A stretch of 64,000 bases of DNA from NCBI RefSeq assembly GCF_001881565.1, contig NZ_MPDJ01000006.1:276093-340092 (forward strand). The letters run 5' to 3'. The notes below the pieces were generated by a model. The model did not search any database, was not told the origin of the DNA, and worked only from the letters and a program-made list of their open reading frames with translations. The position numbers were made by a program, and so were the translations under genes. The DNA comes from Eisenbergiella tayi. Its GTDB lineage: Bacteria > Bacillota > Clostridia > Lachnospirales > Lachnospiraceae. Positions 7,961 through 17,227 of this stretch are shown in pieces (the stretch's first letter is position 1; every line of letters starts with the position of its first letter).

Positions 7961-9334
7961 CTATCCTTCTGATAACAGTTTTTTTGTTTTCCATTTTCCT
8001 CCTGCAAAATAGAATAATCCTATTAATCCCGGTATCAGCTGACAGAAGGCGGCTCCCCAGAAGAAATCCGTTGCACCTGAATGGAAGAAAAATGAGAAAA
8101 ACATACATATCAGAATTCGGCAGATACCATCCATGACACCGATAACCAGACATAATCCGGCGGCACCGGAACCTGTAGCAACCGCTTTAAAACTGATGGA
8201 AACTGCGGATATGATACAGGCAATGGACATAATCCGAAGAAATACGACTCCGTATTCAATAACACCGGGATCCGTTGTAAAAATACCATATAATGATTTT
8301 GGTATAAAAAGAAACAGACACGAAATAATACATGCAATACTTAAAGAACATATAAGAGTGGTTTTTACAATACGTACGACTCTCTGGTGTTTTCTGGCGC
8401 CAAGGTTCTGTCCGATCATAGCGCCGGCTGCACCGTCTATTCCCTGTACAAAAACATTCATAAATTTTTCCACTTTATTGCCGACACTGTATGTTGTGGA
8501 GGCCAGCATGCCATATGCATTAATGTTCGATTTTACCCATAGCATGGAGAACTGAACGGAAAATACTCTTACTAATTGAGGAATGCCAAGGGACAGAATT
8601 ACCTTTAGAGCCTGTTTTTTTATTCGGAAAGTTTTTATATCCAGCTTAAATTCAAAATGATGCCGATGTCTGTACATGTAAATAAAGGCAGCAGCAGAAG
8701 CACCTATCTGCGACGCAACGGTTGCGACAGCAGTTCCGGAAGCCCCCATATGAAAACAGACGACCAGGAGTAAATCAAGAAAAATATTTATGGTTGCTGC
8801 CACTACAATAAAAAGAAGAGGCCGCTTTGATTCCCCGAATCCGCGAAGGATGGAACAAATTCCATTATAAGCGAATACAAATGGTATTCCTGCAGCGGTA
8901 ATCAGCATATATTTCGAAGCTTCGGAAAAAGCTTCAGATGGGCAGTTCAGCAAACTGAGGAACTGCCGGTAAAATACCAGAATGATAACTGTAAAAAAAG
9001 CAGACAGACACAGAAGAAGTGTGAGAAGAGTGCCTATCGCATTTTTCAGATTCTGATGATCCTTTGCCCCATACAGTTGGGCTATGTATATCTGTCCTGC
9101 AATCGCAAAAGAAGAGGCTATGGGAGTCATTAAGTCAATAAGTTCGCCGCCGGTTGAAACGCCAACCGTTCCGGTATTTCCCGCAAACTGACCAATGATA
9201 ATTAAATCTACAGTAGAGTATAATTGTTGAACAAGGTTGGTCAATACGATAGGAAATGCAAAAAGAAGAAGCGCTTTTAAAATAGAGCCTTCTGTCAAAT
9301 CAATTCCAATCTTTTGACTTTTTGTTTTTTCCAT
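7961..9334 (-). CDS. MATE-family efflux transporter (esterase operon)
   Basis: This 457-residue polytopic protein has about twelve membrane spans in two homologous MatE halves. The N-terminal signature is LKALLLFAFPIVLTNLVQQLY and the second half starts near LSLGIPQLVRVFSVQ. MATE proteins export small organic, often cationic or phenolic, compounds using Na+ or H+ gradients. AGGAGG sits 6 bp before the ATG. It is the last of four closely spaced minus-strand genes (gaps 33, 39 and 48 bp) after three alpha/beta-hydrolases. That placement suggests export of a substrate or hydrolysis product; this is inference from context. Confidence 0.88.
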   Translation of the reverse strand: MEKTKSQKIGIDLTEGSILKALLLFAFPIVLTNLVQQLYSTVDLIIIGQFAGNTGTVGVSTGGELIDLMTPIASSFAIAGQIYIAQLYGAKDHQNLKNAIGTLLTLLLCLSAFFTVIILVFYRQFLSLLNCPSEAFSEASKYMLITAAGIPFVFAYNGICSILRGFGESKRPLLFIVVAATINIFLDLLLVVCFHMGASGTAVATVASQIGASAAAFIYMYRHRHHFEFKLDIKTFRIKKQALKVILSLGIPQLVRVFSVQFSMLWVKSNINAYGMLASTTYSVGNKVEKFMNVFVQGIDGAAGAMIGQNLGARKHQRVVRIVKTTLICSLSIACIISCLFLFIPKSLYGIFTTDPGVIEYGVVFLRIMSIACIISAVSISFKAVATGSGAAGLCLVIGVMDGICRILICMFFSFFFHSGATDFFWGAAFCQLIPGLIGLFYFAGGKWKTKKLLSEG

Positions 9335-9382
9335 GAAGAACCTCCTGTTAAATCCGGATTGTAACCCTGATTATTCAAAATA

Positions 9383-10630
9383 TTAAGTGGCCGTTTTATG
9401 TGATCTGGGGTCATGCTGCCCTAAATGGCGCTCTTCATCTTTAAACAGGAGTTTGCAGAAATCTGCGAAGCCACGGCGAAAAGTGGAATGATCATGTGTG
9501 AAATCTTCAGCGTATAGACGCATATGTGTACAGTCCTGCCGAAGGATTCCATTACGGGAAAGCCAGTCATCATCCATCTGAAGATTTTTGTTGGTTAGAT
9601 ATTCGGCCTCACCGCGGGAGAAAAAAAGGACCTTATATTGCTCTCCCACTTTATCTCCGTTTTCCACCATCCAGTGCATGTGTGTATTTTCTTCATATTT
9701 TTTCCATATGTTTTCATAGCGGACAGGTGCGGCGAAAAAACCAATATTTCCAAACAGTTCAGGATGGCTCCAGCCCATCAGGCCTGCGGCTACCCCGCCG
9801 AAAGAATTTCCGCAGATAGCTCTGTTCCATTTATCTGTGTACAGGCGATATTCATTTTCGAGGAAAGGGATGGTATCGTTAATAATCATATCGCGCCATC
9901 CCCACAAAAGCTCCTGTTCTTTGTCTTCTTCGCGAAAAGCCATCGTATTAGTCATGGCAACTATCATGGGTACCGCTTTTTTTTCGGCAATTAAATTATC
10001 CAGAATATAATGAATCTTACTGGCGCTGAACCAGGTGGTTTCGTTCTCGCTTCCTCCATTATTCAGGAATACAAGAGGATATTTTTTGGCCGGTTCATGG
10101 TTATATTCGGCGGGGAGATATATGAGGCAGCGTTTCCATTCCTGATAAACTTCAGACCAGTAGGTGCGGTAAACGACAGAACCATGAGGAACATTATTTA
10201 TGTGGTGAAGGGTAAAATCGGGATCCGGAATTTCAATGTAATTATTCAGACGGTGGGAACGCTGGTAGACAGGCAGATAAGGGCTCAGTACAGCAGCACC
10301 GTCAATAAGAAAAATAAAGTCACGCGGACCTACATCGCGGGAACTGTAAGGAAGGGTGTATTCCCAGAATCCATCTTCCTTTTTTTCCATTGTAATTATC
10401 TGTCCTTTTTGGGTACGTATATGAGTTCCCGAAAAATCGATTCGGACATCAGCTGCTTCCGGGGCATATAGCCGAAAAAGGATGTCTCCGTTTGTCTGGA
10501 CTACAGCCCCTGTCTTTATTTTCTGGGAAGCTGAACCATTAATGGATAATTTTTCCATTGCTCTGGGTTCGAAGCCGTTAGCATCTTCGTTAAAGACCTG
10601 ATTTTTTAATAATTCTGTAAAATCATTCAT
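9383..10630 (-). CDS. CE1/IroE-like esterase with N-terminal E-set domain, nucleophile intact
   Basis: This 415-residue cytoplasmic enzyme (no signal peptide) has an N-terminal CBM48/E-set-like beta domain (about 40-140). A VPHGSV junction leads into an alpha/beta-hydrolase domain of the XynZ-feruloyl-esterase/enterochelin-esterase type. The oxyanion strand is YPLVFLNNGG, the nucleophile elbow is GNSFG with Ser at residue 276 (codon 9803-9805), and a C-terminal THDHSTFRRG motif supplies the likely His. It should hydrolyse an ester of a small molecule or sugar. I start at ATG 10630, preceded by AAAGGAAAAG; an ATG at 10663 lacks a ribosome site. It is the third gene of the E3-E2-E1-MATE operon. 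Confidence 0.8.
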   Translation of the reverse strand: MNDFTELLKNQVFNEDANGFEPRAMEKLSINGSASQKIKTGAVVQTNGDILFRLYAPEAADVRIDFSGTHIRTQKGQIITMEKKEDGFWEYTLPYSSRDVGPRDFIFLIDGAAVLSPYLPVYQRSHRLNNYIEIPDPDFTLHHINNVPHGSVVYRTYWSEVYQEWKRCLIYLPAEYNHEPAKKYPLVFLNNGGSENETTWFSASKIHYILDNLIAEKKAVPMIVAMTNTMAFREEDKEQELLWGWRDMIINDTIPFLENEYRLYTDKWNRAICGNSFGGVAAGLMGWSHPELFGNIGFFAAPVRYENIWKKYEENTHMHWMVENGDKVGEQYKVLFFSRGEAEYLTNKNLQMDDDWLSRNGILRQDCTHMRLYAEDFTHDHSTFRRGFADFCKLLFKDEERHLGQHDPRSHKTAT

Positions 10631-10669
10631 TAAGTAATCTTTTCCTTTCCGCATATTACTCATAAGTGT

Positions 10670-11932
10670 TTATAAAGTTATGGTGAATAGCCAATCTCTG
10701 ATTTCATCTATGGCATAAGCCGCAGGCCAGGTATTTACATGGTTAGAAATGGGATTAATCTCTTCCTTATCCGGTACTACTGAATTGTTTTCAAATATGG
10801 TATAATGAATATTACAGCTATCCTCCGCTGCAGCTTTCGCGTAAGAGGAAAGCTTTTCAGAGGAGTCTTTGGCATTCCATATATTACGGTTCACAGAAGC
10901 TCCCCTTTTTTCCATTTCCGATATGATGGCATTCATGCTTGGATAAGCGCGTGCATCACCATCAGAGGTTATGAACCAGAGTTCTTTATTGGAAAGAGAG
11001 GACATTTCCAGAGCATCCCATTGGCCGGCAACAAGAATGGATGCGGCAATGCGTTTCGGATAACAAATATTCAGCGCACATAAGGCGATACAGCCAAAAG
11101 ATTGTCCGGTGGCGTAAATTCTTTTCTGATCGATGGTATATTGTCCGGAAATATAATCTATCAAACGGATAAGTTTATCAATAAGTTTTGTGGCTTTTTG
11201 AAGCCCGTCATCGCTTTTGAGCTTGTAGGAAGACGGAAAAACAGGCGCAAGGACGAAACTGGCGTGAAGAGCCTGATCTCTTGCCGAGGCAAAGGAAAGA
11301 GCTCCATTTCCCTGGTAAAGGGCGAGGAGCGGATCTGTGCCCAGAACAGAAGCATCAGGGATAAAAAGGACCATAGGATACGTTTTAACTTCGGAATATT
11401 CCGCTGGAACAAATAAATTATAAGAAATATCTTCAAAGGTGAATTGCATAAAATCATCCGCAATGAGATTATGTGATTTACAGGTGGCAATCCGTTCTCT
11501 TACAGGAGGCAGAATAGTACCGTCGCAGGCCGTTATTTTTCCGCACTGAGTAATTTCAAGACGGTTTTCAGCGCATACAGCGTAGCTATCCGGTGCAGCA
11601 GACGGCATGCCGGCAGCAATCGGAGGAGGGGAATTACGCGGAACACGCCCTTCTTCATTCTCGTCAAACAGCATGGGAGCGTCCGCATCCTGAAGGGACA
11701 GTTCGAGAATGACAAACGGACCGTCTATACTGTGGTCTGTTTTCTTCGGTTCTGTATTTGTATAAACAGCAGTAATGGTTCTGTGGGCCACATAAAAAAG
11801 TTCGGGGACGAGTGTTTTGCATGCGATATTTCTGTCGTATTCTATGACGGCATAAGAGAGGTATTGTCCGTGAGGAAAGGATTCCGAAACGGATGTGATA
11901 CTTACGATATGCCCGGATTGATAAACTGCCAT
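10670..11932 (-). CDS. alpha/beta-hydrolase, secondary esterase family
   Basis: This 420-residue protein has no signal peptide. It carries an N-terminal beta-rich region of about 150 residues and a C-terminal alpha/beta-hydrolase domain. Visible motifs are YNLFVPAEY, YPMVLFIPD and the nucleophile elbow GQSFG. The C-terminal NHVNTWPAAYAIDEIRDWLF holds a likely catalytic His. The layout recalls the PHB-depolymerase/feruloyl-esterase-like or prolyl-oligopeptidase-like esterases, not the CE1 type of its neighbours. AAGGAG lies 9 bp before ATG 11932. It sits between two CE1-like genes in the same operon, so it probably acts on the same compound or on an intermediate. Substrate unknown. Confidence 0.7.
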   Translation of the reverse strand: MAVYQSGHIVSITSVSESFPHGQYLSYAVIEYDRNIACKTLVPELFYVAHRTITAVYTNTEPKKTDHSIDGPFVILELSLQDADAPMLFDENEEGRVPRNSPPPIAAGMPSAAPDSYAVCAENRLEITQCGKITACDGTILPPVRERIATCKSHNLIADDFMQFTFEDISYNLFVPAEYSEVKTYPMVLFIPDASVLGTDPLLALYQGNGALSFASARDQALHASFVLAPVFPSSYKLKSDDGLQKATKLIDKLIRLIDYISGQYTIDQKRIYATGQSFGCIALCALNICYPKRIAASILVAGQWDALEMSSLSNKELWFITSDGDARAYPSMNAIISEMEKRGASVNRNIWNAKDSSEKLSSYAKAAAEDSCNIHYTIFENNSVVPDKEEINPISNHVNTWPAAYAIDEIRDWLFTITL

Positions 11933-11965
11933 ATTCCATATCTCCTTGTATTTTTATTATGGGTA

Positions 11966-13108
11966 TTATTCGTGGAAAAGCAGGGGGACGAAATCCCGTA
12001 GGGAACGTCTGTAGCTGCCCCAATTGTGTGTTTGATGATAGACTTTAAATAAATAGCCTGGTATTTTATCTATGCCTAATTCTGAAAGAAGGTTATTTTC
12101 AGCTTCTATCCCTTTAAAATGGATATCTAAATCCCCTTCTGAACGGAAGAAGACTTTTATAACTTCCGGATGTCTGCCGATGTATTCTGCGGCGGTATAA
12201 AATGGATCTTCCTTTCCTTCTGCATGAAATGCGGCAGATATCCAGAATGCGGTGAAAAGGCCGATATTACCGAAAATATCCGTATTTCGCATTCCGATAT
12301 ATCCAGCCTGCACTGCGCCGAGGCCGATGCCTGCAATGGCTCTGGACCATTTTCCGGTTTTTGTATGATATTTATCTTCTATAAAAGGAACGCAGTCCTG
12401 AATCAGGAAGTGCTCCAGCTGGGAATAATTTTCAAACCAGTCGGGCCTGTCGTGATAGTCCAGCATTACCGTACAGTCGTTTTCCACTACAATAAGAGGT
12501 TCGCATTTACCATCGGCTATTAAATTATCCAGCAAATAGTTCATGCGAGAAGCGTCGGTCCAGGCTGTTTTGTTTTCTGCTACTTCATGGAACAAATACA
12601 GTACAGGATATTCTTTCCCATTCTTAAATCCGGGCGGGGTATAAACCGTACTGCTCATAAATTCCTGATAAGTCCGGGAATAATAAAATTCATGGGTTAC
12701 GGCTCCGTGCGGGATATCTTTACGGGGGGCAATGAGTGTGTCTGTTTCAGGATCCGGCAGTTCGATATAGTTTGACAGGGAATTGGCATGAAACCATAAT
12801 GGAGCAAACGGATTGAGTGTTTCCTGGCCGTTGACACGAAAGACGAGTTTTTGGGGGCCTGTCAATGTACAGCCAGAAAAAGAAGCTTCAAAAATACCGT
12901 TATGTAAATTCTGCATGGGTATGGTTATTTGTGAATTATGGTTATTTCCGATAGAGACAGTAACGGAAGCATCTTCATTTGCTTTCATTTTAAAGAGAAT
13001 ATCTCCATTATCGGAAAGTTTAACGGCAGTGCAGGGCTGCATGAAAACAGGATGGCCTTGTCCGTCCGTACTTTGAGGAGCAGAGGATGCGGTAGTAGTT
13101 GTTGGCAT
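11966..13108 (-). CDS. CE1-like esterase paralogue lacking the nucleophilic Ser (pseudo-esterase)
   Basis: This 380-residue cytoplasmic protein has the same layout as its CE1-like neighbours. An E-set/CBM48-like domain (about 25-125) and an IPHGAV junction lead to the hydrolase part with VYTPPGF, YPVLYLFHEV and DNLIADGK. The nucleophile elbow reads GIGLG, so Gly262 (GGC, 12323-12325) stands where Ser is expected; an AGC-to-GGC change explains it. The distal His motif THNWGSYRRS is kept, and the reading frame is otherwise clean. It may bind but not cleave ligand, or partner with an active paralogue. ATG 13108 has AAAGGAGG just upstream. It is the first gene of its operon, divergent from LysR. 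Confidence 0.75.
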   Translation of the reverse strand: MPTTTTASSAPQSTDGQGHPVFMQPCTAVKLSDNGDILFKMKANEDASVTVSIGNNHNSQITIPMQNLHNGIFEASFSGCTLTGPQKLVFRVNGQETLNPFAPLWFHANSLSNYIELPDPETDTLIAPRKDIPHGAVTHEFYYSRTYQEFMSSTVYTPPGFKNGKEYPVLYLFHEVAENKTAWTDASRMNYLLDNLIADGKCEPLIVVENDCTVMLDYHDRPDWFENYSQLEHFLIQDCVPFIEDKYHTKTGKWSRAIAGIGLGAVQAGYIGMRNTDIFGNIGLFTAFWISAAFHAEGKEDPFYTAAEYIGRHPEVIKVFFRSEGDLDIHFKGIEAENNLLSELGIDKIPGYLFKVYHQTHNWGSYRRSLRDFVPLLFHE

Positions 13109-13139
13109 AATATGCCTCCTTTGAGTTGAAATCATGAAA

Positions 13140-13175
13140 TTTGTGTTTGTTGTGACAATTTGATATTAACACAAA
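13140..13175. repeat. inverted repeat, possible LysR operator
   Basis: TTTGTGTT (13140-13147) and AACACAAA (13168-13175) form an 8-bp perfect inverted repeat with a 20-bp gap. It overlaps the -10 box of the minus-strand promoter in the LysR divergent region. Function is inferred from position only. Confidence 0.4.
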
Positions 13176-13192
13176 GATTTATACGGGAACAA
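13163..13192 (-). promoter_or_regulatory. promoter of the E3-E2-E1-MATE operon
   Basis: Minus strand: TTGTTC (13187-13192), 18-bp spacer, TAATAT (13163-13168). It sits 54 bp upstream of the operon's first start codon. Confidence 0.55.
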
Positions 13193-13247
13193 TTCTAATT
13201 GGGTATGGAGCGATTCAATAAATGCATACAATAAAGATTTGTTCCGG

Positions 13248-13276
13248 TTGACTTTTATATATGACTCAAATTATAT
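13248..13276 (+). promoter_or_regulatory. promoter of the LysR gene
   Basis: TTGACT (13248-13253), 17-bp spacer, TTATAT (13271-13276), 30 bp before the LysR start. It is back-to-back with the esterase promoter. Confidence 0.6.
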
Positions 13277-13306
13277 TGAAAGGGGATAGCAGGGAAGGGG
13301 GAACTT

Positions 13307-14191
13307 ATGGAGATTAGCTTAATTCAGGAGTTTGTTATACTTGCGGAAGTCGGAAATTATATGACGGCAGCAGACAGTCTGTATATATCACAGCCAACGC
13401 TTTCAAGACATATTAAAAAAATAGAAGATGATTTGGGATTTCCGCTTTTTAATCGGAATTCACGCAAAGTGGAACTCAATCAGGCCGGAAAACTTTTCCT
13501 GCCTTATGCGAAGCAGATTTTATCAATTGAGCAGGAATATACAAATATGTTTCAGAATCTTAAAACGGAAGATCAGTATACATTGAATATTGGAACAGTT
13601 CCTATGATGGCGCCTTACGGAATTACCAATATATTTCAAAAATTCCGAAGGACATATCCGGATATATCCTTAATTATAACGGAAATGAAACACCATGAAA
13701 TGATTCTGGCATTGGAGGAGAACAGGTGTGATTTTGTTTTTATGAGGGAAATCAGCAGGGCAGAGGATGAATTCGTGCGCATACCTATAAAAATGGATTG
13801 CCTTGTTGCCGTGCTGCCTAAGAAACATCCTTTGGCTAATGAAGAAAAAATCCATTTGGAGCAGCTGAAAAATGAAAAAATGCTATTGCCCGTGAAAGAT
13901 TCTGAGTTATACAAATTATGTGTGCAGTCATGCAGGGAGGCAGGATTTGAACCAAAGGTTTCTTTTACCAGCAGAGGGACGGAAACGGCAATTGATCTTG
14001 TTTCCAAGCAGATGGGAGTTGCCCTTTTGATGAAGCTCCCCTGTCAGTTTGTTGATGCTCAGAACAGAGTTGCTTTAGTGGAGATTGAACCGCAAATAAG
14101 AGCCTCGGTTTCTGCGGCATACAGGCCTAATGATAAACCGGGCACTGCAGCTAAAAAGTTTCTTGGGATACTGCAGAAACTAACTAAATAA
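13307..14191 (+). CDS. LysR-family transcriptional regulator
   Basis: This 294-residue regulator has the LysR winged helix-turn-helix at residues 1-60 (ADSLYISQPTLSRHIKKIEDDLGFPLFNR). A periplasmic-binding-like effector domain follows (about 90-290), with the usual GTVPMMAPYGI start. LysR proteins sense a small co-inducer and usually control the divergent gene plus themselves. Here it sits between the minus-strand esterase/MATE operon and the plus-strand Opp/esterase operon, so it is the obvious controller of both. The ATG at 13307 follows GGAAGGGGGAAC. A terminator at 14203-14252 separates it from the transporter genes, which therefore need their own promoter. Confidence 0.92.
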   Translation: MEISLIQEFVILAEVGNYMTAADSLYISQPTLSRHIKKIEDDLGFPLFNRNSRKVELNQAGKLFLPYAKQILSIEQEYTNMFQNLKTEDQYTLNIGTVPMMAPYGITNIFQKFRRTYPDISLIITEMKHHEMILALEENRCDFVFMREISRAEDEFVRIPIKMDCLVAVLPKKHPLANEEKIHLEQLKNEKMLLPVKDSELYKLCVQSCREAGFEPKVSFTSRGTETAIDLVSKQMGVALLMKLPCQFVDAQNRVALVEIEPQIRASVSAAYRPNDKPGTAAKKFLGILQKLTK

Positions 14192-14202
14192 AAAGATATC
14201 GT

Positions 14203-14252
14203 AAAGATGCATCCGATAACAGCAATGGGTTATCAGATGCATCTTTTTTATT
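14203..14252 (+). terminator. Rho-independent terminator after LysR
   Basis: AAAGATGCAT at 14203-14212 begins a stem through GATAAC that pairs with GTTATC...GATGCATCTTT; a T-run follows. The ~240 bp from here to the next gene are AT-rich. A weak TTGAAA-17-TATGAC (14385-14413) there is the best promoter candidate I see for the Opp operon. Confidence 0.85.
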
Positions 14253-14494
14253 GTTTTTATTTCTGATTTAGTCTGTTATCTTATGCAATTTATGAATAGC
14301 TTCATTTTGAATGTGAATTGCATATAGGGAAGTAGATTTGCTATGGTAAGAGTGTAAATAAATTGTACATAATTAAAATGTTTTTTGAAAAGTCATTGTA
14401 TCTTTTTTATGACATACAAAGATGGATTGAAAAAATATTTATTTATTATGTATGAAATGCAGAAATGCATAAAAAGATAAAGGAGAAAGCGAAT

Positions 14495-16177
14495 ATGAAA
14501 AAGAACGTAGTATTGTCCCTGTCCCTTGCATTTGCCCTTTTATTAAGTGGGTGCGGCGCAGGAGCCGGAAATACGGAACCGGCAGGTGCGGAACCTGCTG
14601 GTGAAGAAATTACAGCGACGGCTTCGGAAACGGCGGAACCTGTCTCAGAATCACCTGCTGCGACTGCAGTTGCAGATGAATCCGGAAGTTATTATCAGGA
14701 AACAGTTGAAGGTTCTGTACTCAATATAGGTGTGGGAAGTTCCGTAACATCCTGGAATCCCTGGAGTAATGGAATGAATGCTGCAACATCGGGCTCCATG
14801 GGAGGAATGCTTTATCAGACATTGATGACAATGGAAATGGAACCTGTGCTGGCTTATGAGTATGAAGCTGTAGATGATACTACATATGATTTTCATATAT
14901 GGGATAATATTACGGATTCCCTGGGAAATCCTCTGACGGCGGAAGATGTTGTGTTTTCCTATGAACAGGGGATTGCATCCGGAAATGCACATGGGATAGA
15001 TATTATTGAAACCGTGACAGCACTGGATGATTATACGGTAGAATTTACTTTTTCCCATGAACCGTATATTGGTGATTTAGAGTCTGTAGTAGGCCAGATC
15101 AGCATAGTTACCCGGGCTTCTTATGAAGCAAGCAGCGATAATATGGTCAATACACCGGTTGGTACAGGTGCTTATGTACTGGATAAATGGGTTGCGGATT
15201 CAATAACAACACTCACTGTAAGGGATGATTTCTGGGCAAAACCGGAACAGATATTATCTCCCAGCATGGAATGTTCTGTTGAAACAGTAAATTATAAAGT
15301 TATTTCAGAAAGCGCACAGCTGACTATAGGGCTGGAGAACGGAGACATCGATTTTTCAAATGCAATAACAAATGAGGATCTGTCCTTTTTCGAGGAAGGC
15401 GGAGAGTATGCTGCCAATTATAATGTGGATATTCTGCCGGCAGGATTGACCAATTATCTGCTTTGCAACTGCAGTGAAAACAGTGTTTGTTCTGATCCGG
15501 TACTGAGGGAAGCTATATATTATGCGATTGACGCGCAGTCTATTGTCAATGGGGTTGCTAATGGTATGGGGATCGTAACACATGATGGTTCCAACGCAAC
15601 GCTTCAGGATTATAATACTGCCTGGAATGAGGAAGATAATTACTACAATTATAATCTTGAAACAGCCAAAAAGAAACTGGAAGAGGCTGGCTATGCCGAC
15701 GGTAAGCTCACATTGACATTATACTGTGAATCAGGAGATCTCTATACAAATATTTCCACCCTGGTACAGGCTTTCTTAAATCAGCTGGGAATTAATGTGA
15801 ATATTGAACCTTATGAATCCACAATGCTTGCTGATTATGTTGCTGACAGTAAATCCTGGGATCTGCTGGTATGCTGTTTCGGTTCTGAAGATTACATCGT
15901 TAATAACTGGGCGCATATCTGTGATCCCGCTAACTGGAGCTGGGGAAAATCGTATAACTTTATTGATGATGATAAATTAGTGGAATTATTATATACCTGC
16001 AAAACGCTGGATGGCCATACACCGGAAAATCTGGATGCATTCCATAAATATGCAACAGACAATGCCTATATGATGGGATTATATAATGGATACTCCTGCG
16101 CAGTTATGAACAATAAATATTCAGCAGTTTACAATATTCAGAATAACTTAATAGCACAGGCAACCATATTTAATTAA
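14495..16177 (+). CDS. Opp/Dpp-type substrate-binding lipoprotein (SBP_bac_5)
   Basis: This 560-residue lipoprotein has a signal peptide ending LLSGC with Cys20, a Thr/Glu/Pro-rich linker and a SBP_bac_5 domain. Recognisable blocks are TAEDVVFSYE, VEFTFSHEP, GTGAYVLDKW and LREAIYYAIDAQSI. The family binds peptides, but also nickel chelates, metallophores and oligosaccharides. The start at 14495 has AAAGGAG 8 bp upstream; the in-frame ATG at 14465 does not. It leads a plus-strand operon running through two permeases, two ATPases, two esterase-like genes and a membrane protein. A large hairpin follows at 16187-16234. Ligand unknown. Confidence 0.9.
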   Translation: MKKNVVLSLSLAFALLLSGCGAGAGNTEPAGAEPAGEEITATASETAEPVSESPAATAVADESGSYYQETVEGSVLNIGVGSSVTSWNPWSNGMNAATSGSMGGMLYQTLMTMEMEPVLAYEYEAVDDTTYDFHIWDNITDSLGNPLTAEDVVFSYEQGIASGNAHGIDIIETVTALDDYTVEFTFSHEPYIGDLESVVGQISIVTRASYEASSDNMVNTPVGTGAYVLDKWVADSITTLTVRDDFWAKPEQILSPSMECSVETVNYKVISESAQLTIGLENGDIDFSNAITNEDLSFFEEGGEYAANYNVDILPAGLTNYLLCNCSENSVCSDPVLREAIYYAIDAQSIVNGVANGMGIVTHDGSNATLQDYNTAWNEEDNYYNYNLETAKKKLEEAGYADGKLTLTLYCESGDLYTNISTLVQAFLNQLGINVNIEPYESTMLADYVADSKSWDLLVCCFGSEDYIVNNWAHICDPANWSWGKSYNFIDDDKLVELLYTCKTLDGHTPENLDAFHKYATDNAYMMGLYNGYSCAVMNNKYSAVYNIQNNLIAQATIFN

Positions 16178-16186
16178 CCTTATTTA

Positions 16187-16234
16187 CAGATGAGGCTGCG
16201 TCATATAACAAAAAGTATGACGCAGCTGCATCTG
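16187..16234 (+). repeat. intercistronic stem-loop between binding protein and permease
   Basis: Arms 16187-16205 and 16216-16234 pair over 19 bp with only two mismatches, including a perfect 11-bp GCTGCGTCATA core and a 10-nt loop. There is no T-run. Such hairpins after binding-protein genes usually stabilise the upstream mRNA and reduce downstream expression. Confidence 0.8.
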
Positions 16235-16261
16235 AACCTGCAGAACGAAAGAGGCACAGTT

Positions 16262-17227
16262 ATGTATAAATATATTCTGAAACGTCTTTTAATGACAGTA
16301 TTTGTCATTATTGCTGCAGCCTGGGTGATTTTTACGATCATGTACTTCGTTCCTGGCGATCCCGCTACAATAATGCTGGGTACAAATGCGACATATGCAG
16401 AGATTCAGGCAAAACGGCAGCAATTGGGATTAAATGACCCGTATTTCATTCGTCTTGCTAAATTTATGCTTTCAATATTTAAATTGGATTTTGGAGTATC
16501 ATGGACCTATGAAACACCGGTTTTTGAACAATTGCTGATTCGTTTACCCTGTACCTTAATCGTAAGCTTTTCACAGATGATATTTGGAATTATCGTAGGT
16601 GTCCCGCTGGGGGTATTTGCTGCACTCAGGCAGAACAGATGGCAGGATCGGGCTATTATGATATTTTCCATGCTGGCGGTATCAATTCCCGGTTTCTGGC
16701 TGTCTCTGGAACTGGTTATTCTGTTTTCCTTAAAGCTGAATTGGCTGCCTGCCTACGGTATAGGCGGCTGGGAATATTATATCCTGCCATGTGTTGGTAT
16801 GGCACTCGGGACCATGGCACAAAATGCGCGGCAAACCAGATCGGCGGTATTAGAGGTCGTGCGTGCAGATTATATTACCATGGCACGTGCCAAAGGCCTG
16901 TCAAGAGAGAAGGTTACTGTGAAACATATACTTCCCAATGCACTTCTTCCTGTAATAACCATGGTAGGGGGAAGTCTTGGCAGCTGCATCGCGGGTTCGG
17001 CTATTACAGAGCAGACATTTTCAATCCCGGGAATAGGTAAGTATATGCTTACTGCGATGACAAACCGTGATTATCCGGTTATTCAGGCTGTTACCATATT
17101 ATTGGCAGCACTTACATCCATCGCAATGCTGCTGACAGATCTTACCTATGCGGCAATTGACCCGCGCATTAAAGCGCAATATTCTTCCGGCGGCGGAAAA
17201 GTATTGAGGAGGAGAAAAAATGGATAA
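16262..17227 (+). CDS. Opp/Dpp-type ABC permease, DppB-like
   Basis: This 321-residue membrane protein begins MYKYILKRLL and has VPGDPATIMLG (near 31-41), the typical DppB/OppB N-terminal signature. About six membrane spans are present, with the EAA loop DYITMARAKGLSREKVTVKH and C-terminal DLTYAAIDPRI. I start at ATG 16262 with AGAGGC upstream. An in-frame ATG at 16190 lies within the intercistronic hairpin. It overlaps the next permease gene by 8 bp. Confidence 0.92.
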   Translation: MYKYILKRLLMTVFVIIAAAWVIFTIMYFVPGDPATIMLGTNATYAEIQAKRQQLGLNDPYFIRLAKFMLSIFKLDFGVSWTYETPVFEQLLIRLPCTLIVSFSQMIFGIIVGVPLGVFAALRQNRWQDRAIMIFSMLAVSIPGFWLSLELVILFSLKLNWLPAYGIGGWEYYILPCVGMALGTMAQNARQTRSAVLEVVRADYITMARAKGLSREKVTVKHILPNALLPVITMVGGSLGSCIAGSAITEQTFSIPGIGKYMLTAMTNRDYPVIQAVTILLAALTSIAMLLTDLTYAAIDPRIKAQYSSGGGKVLRRRKNG

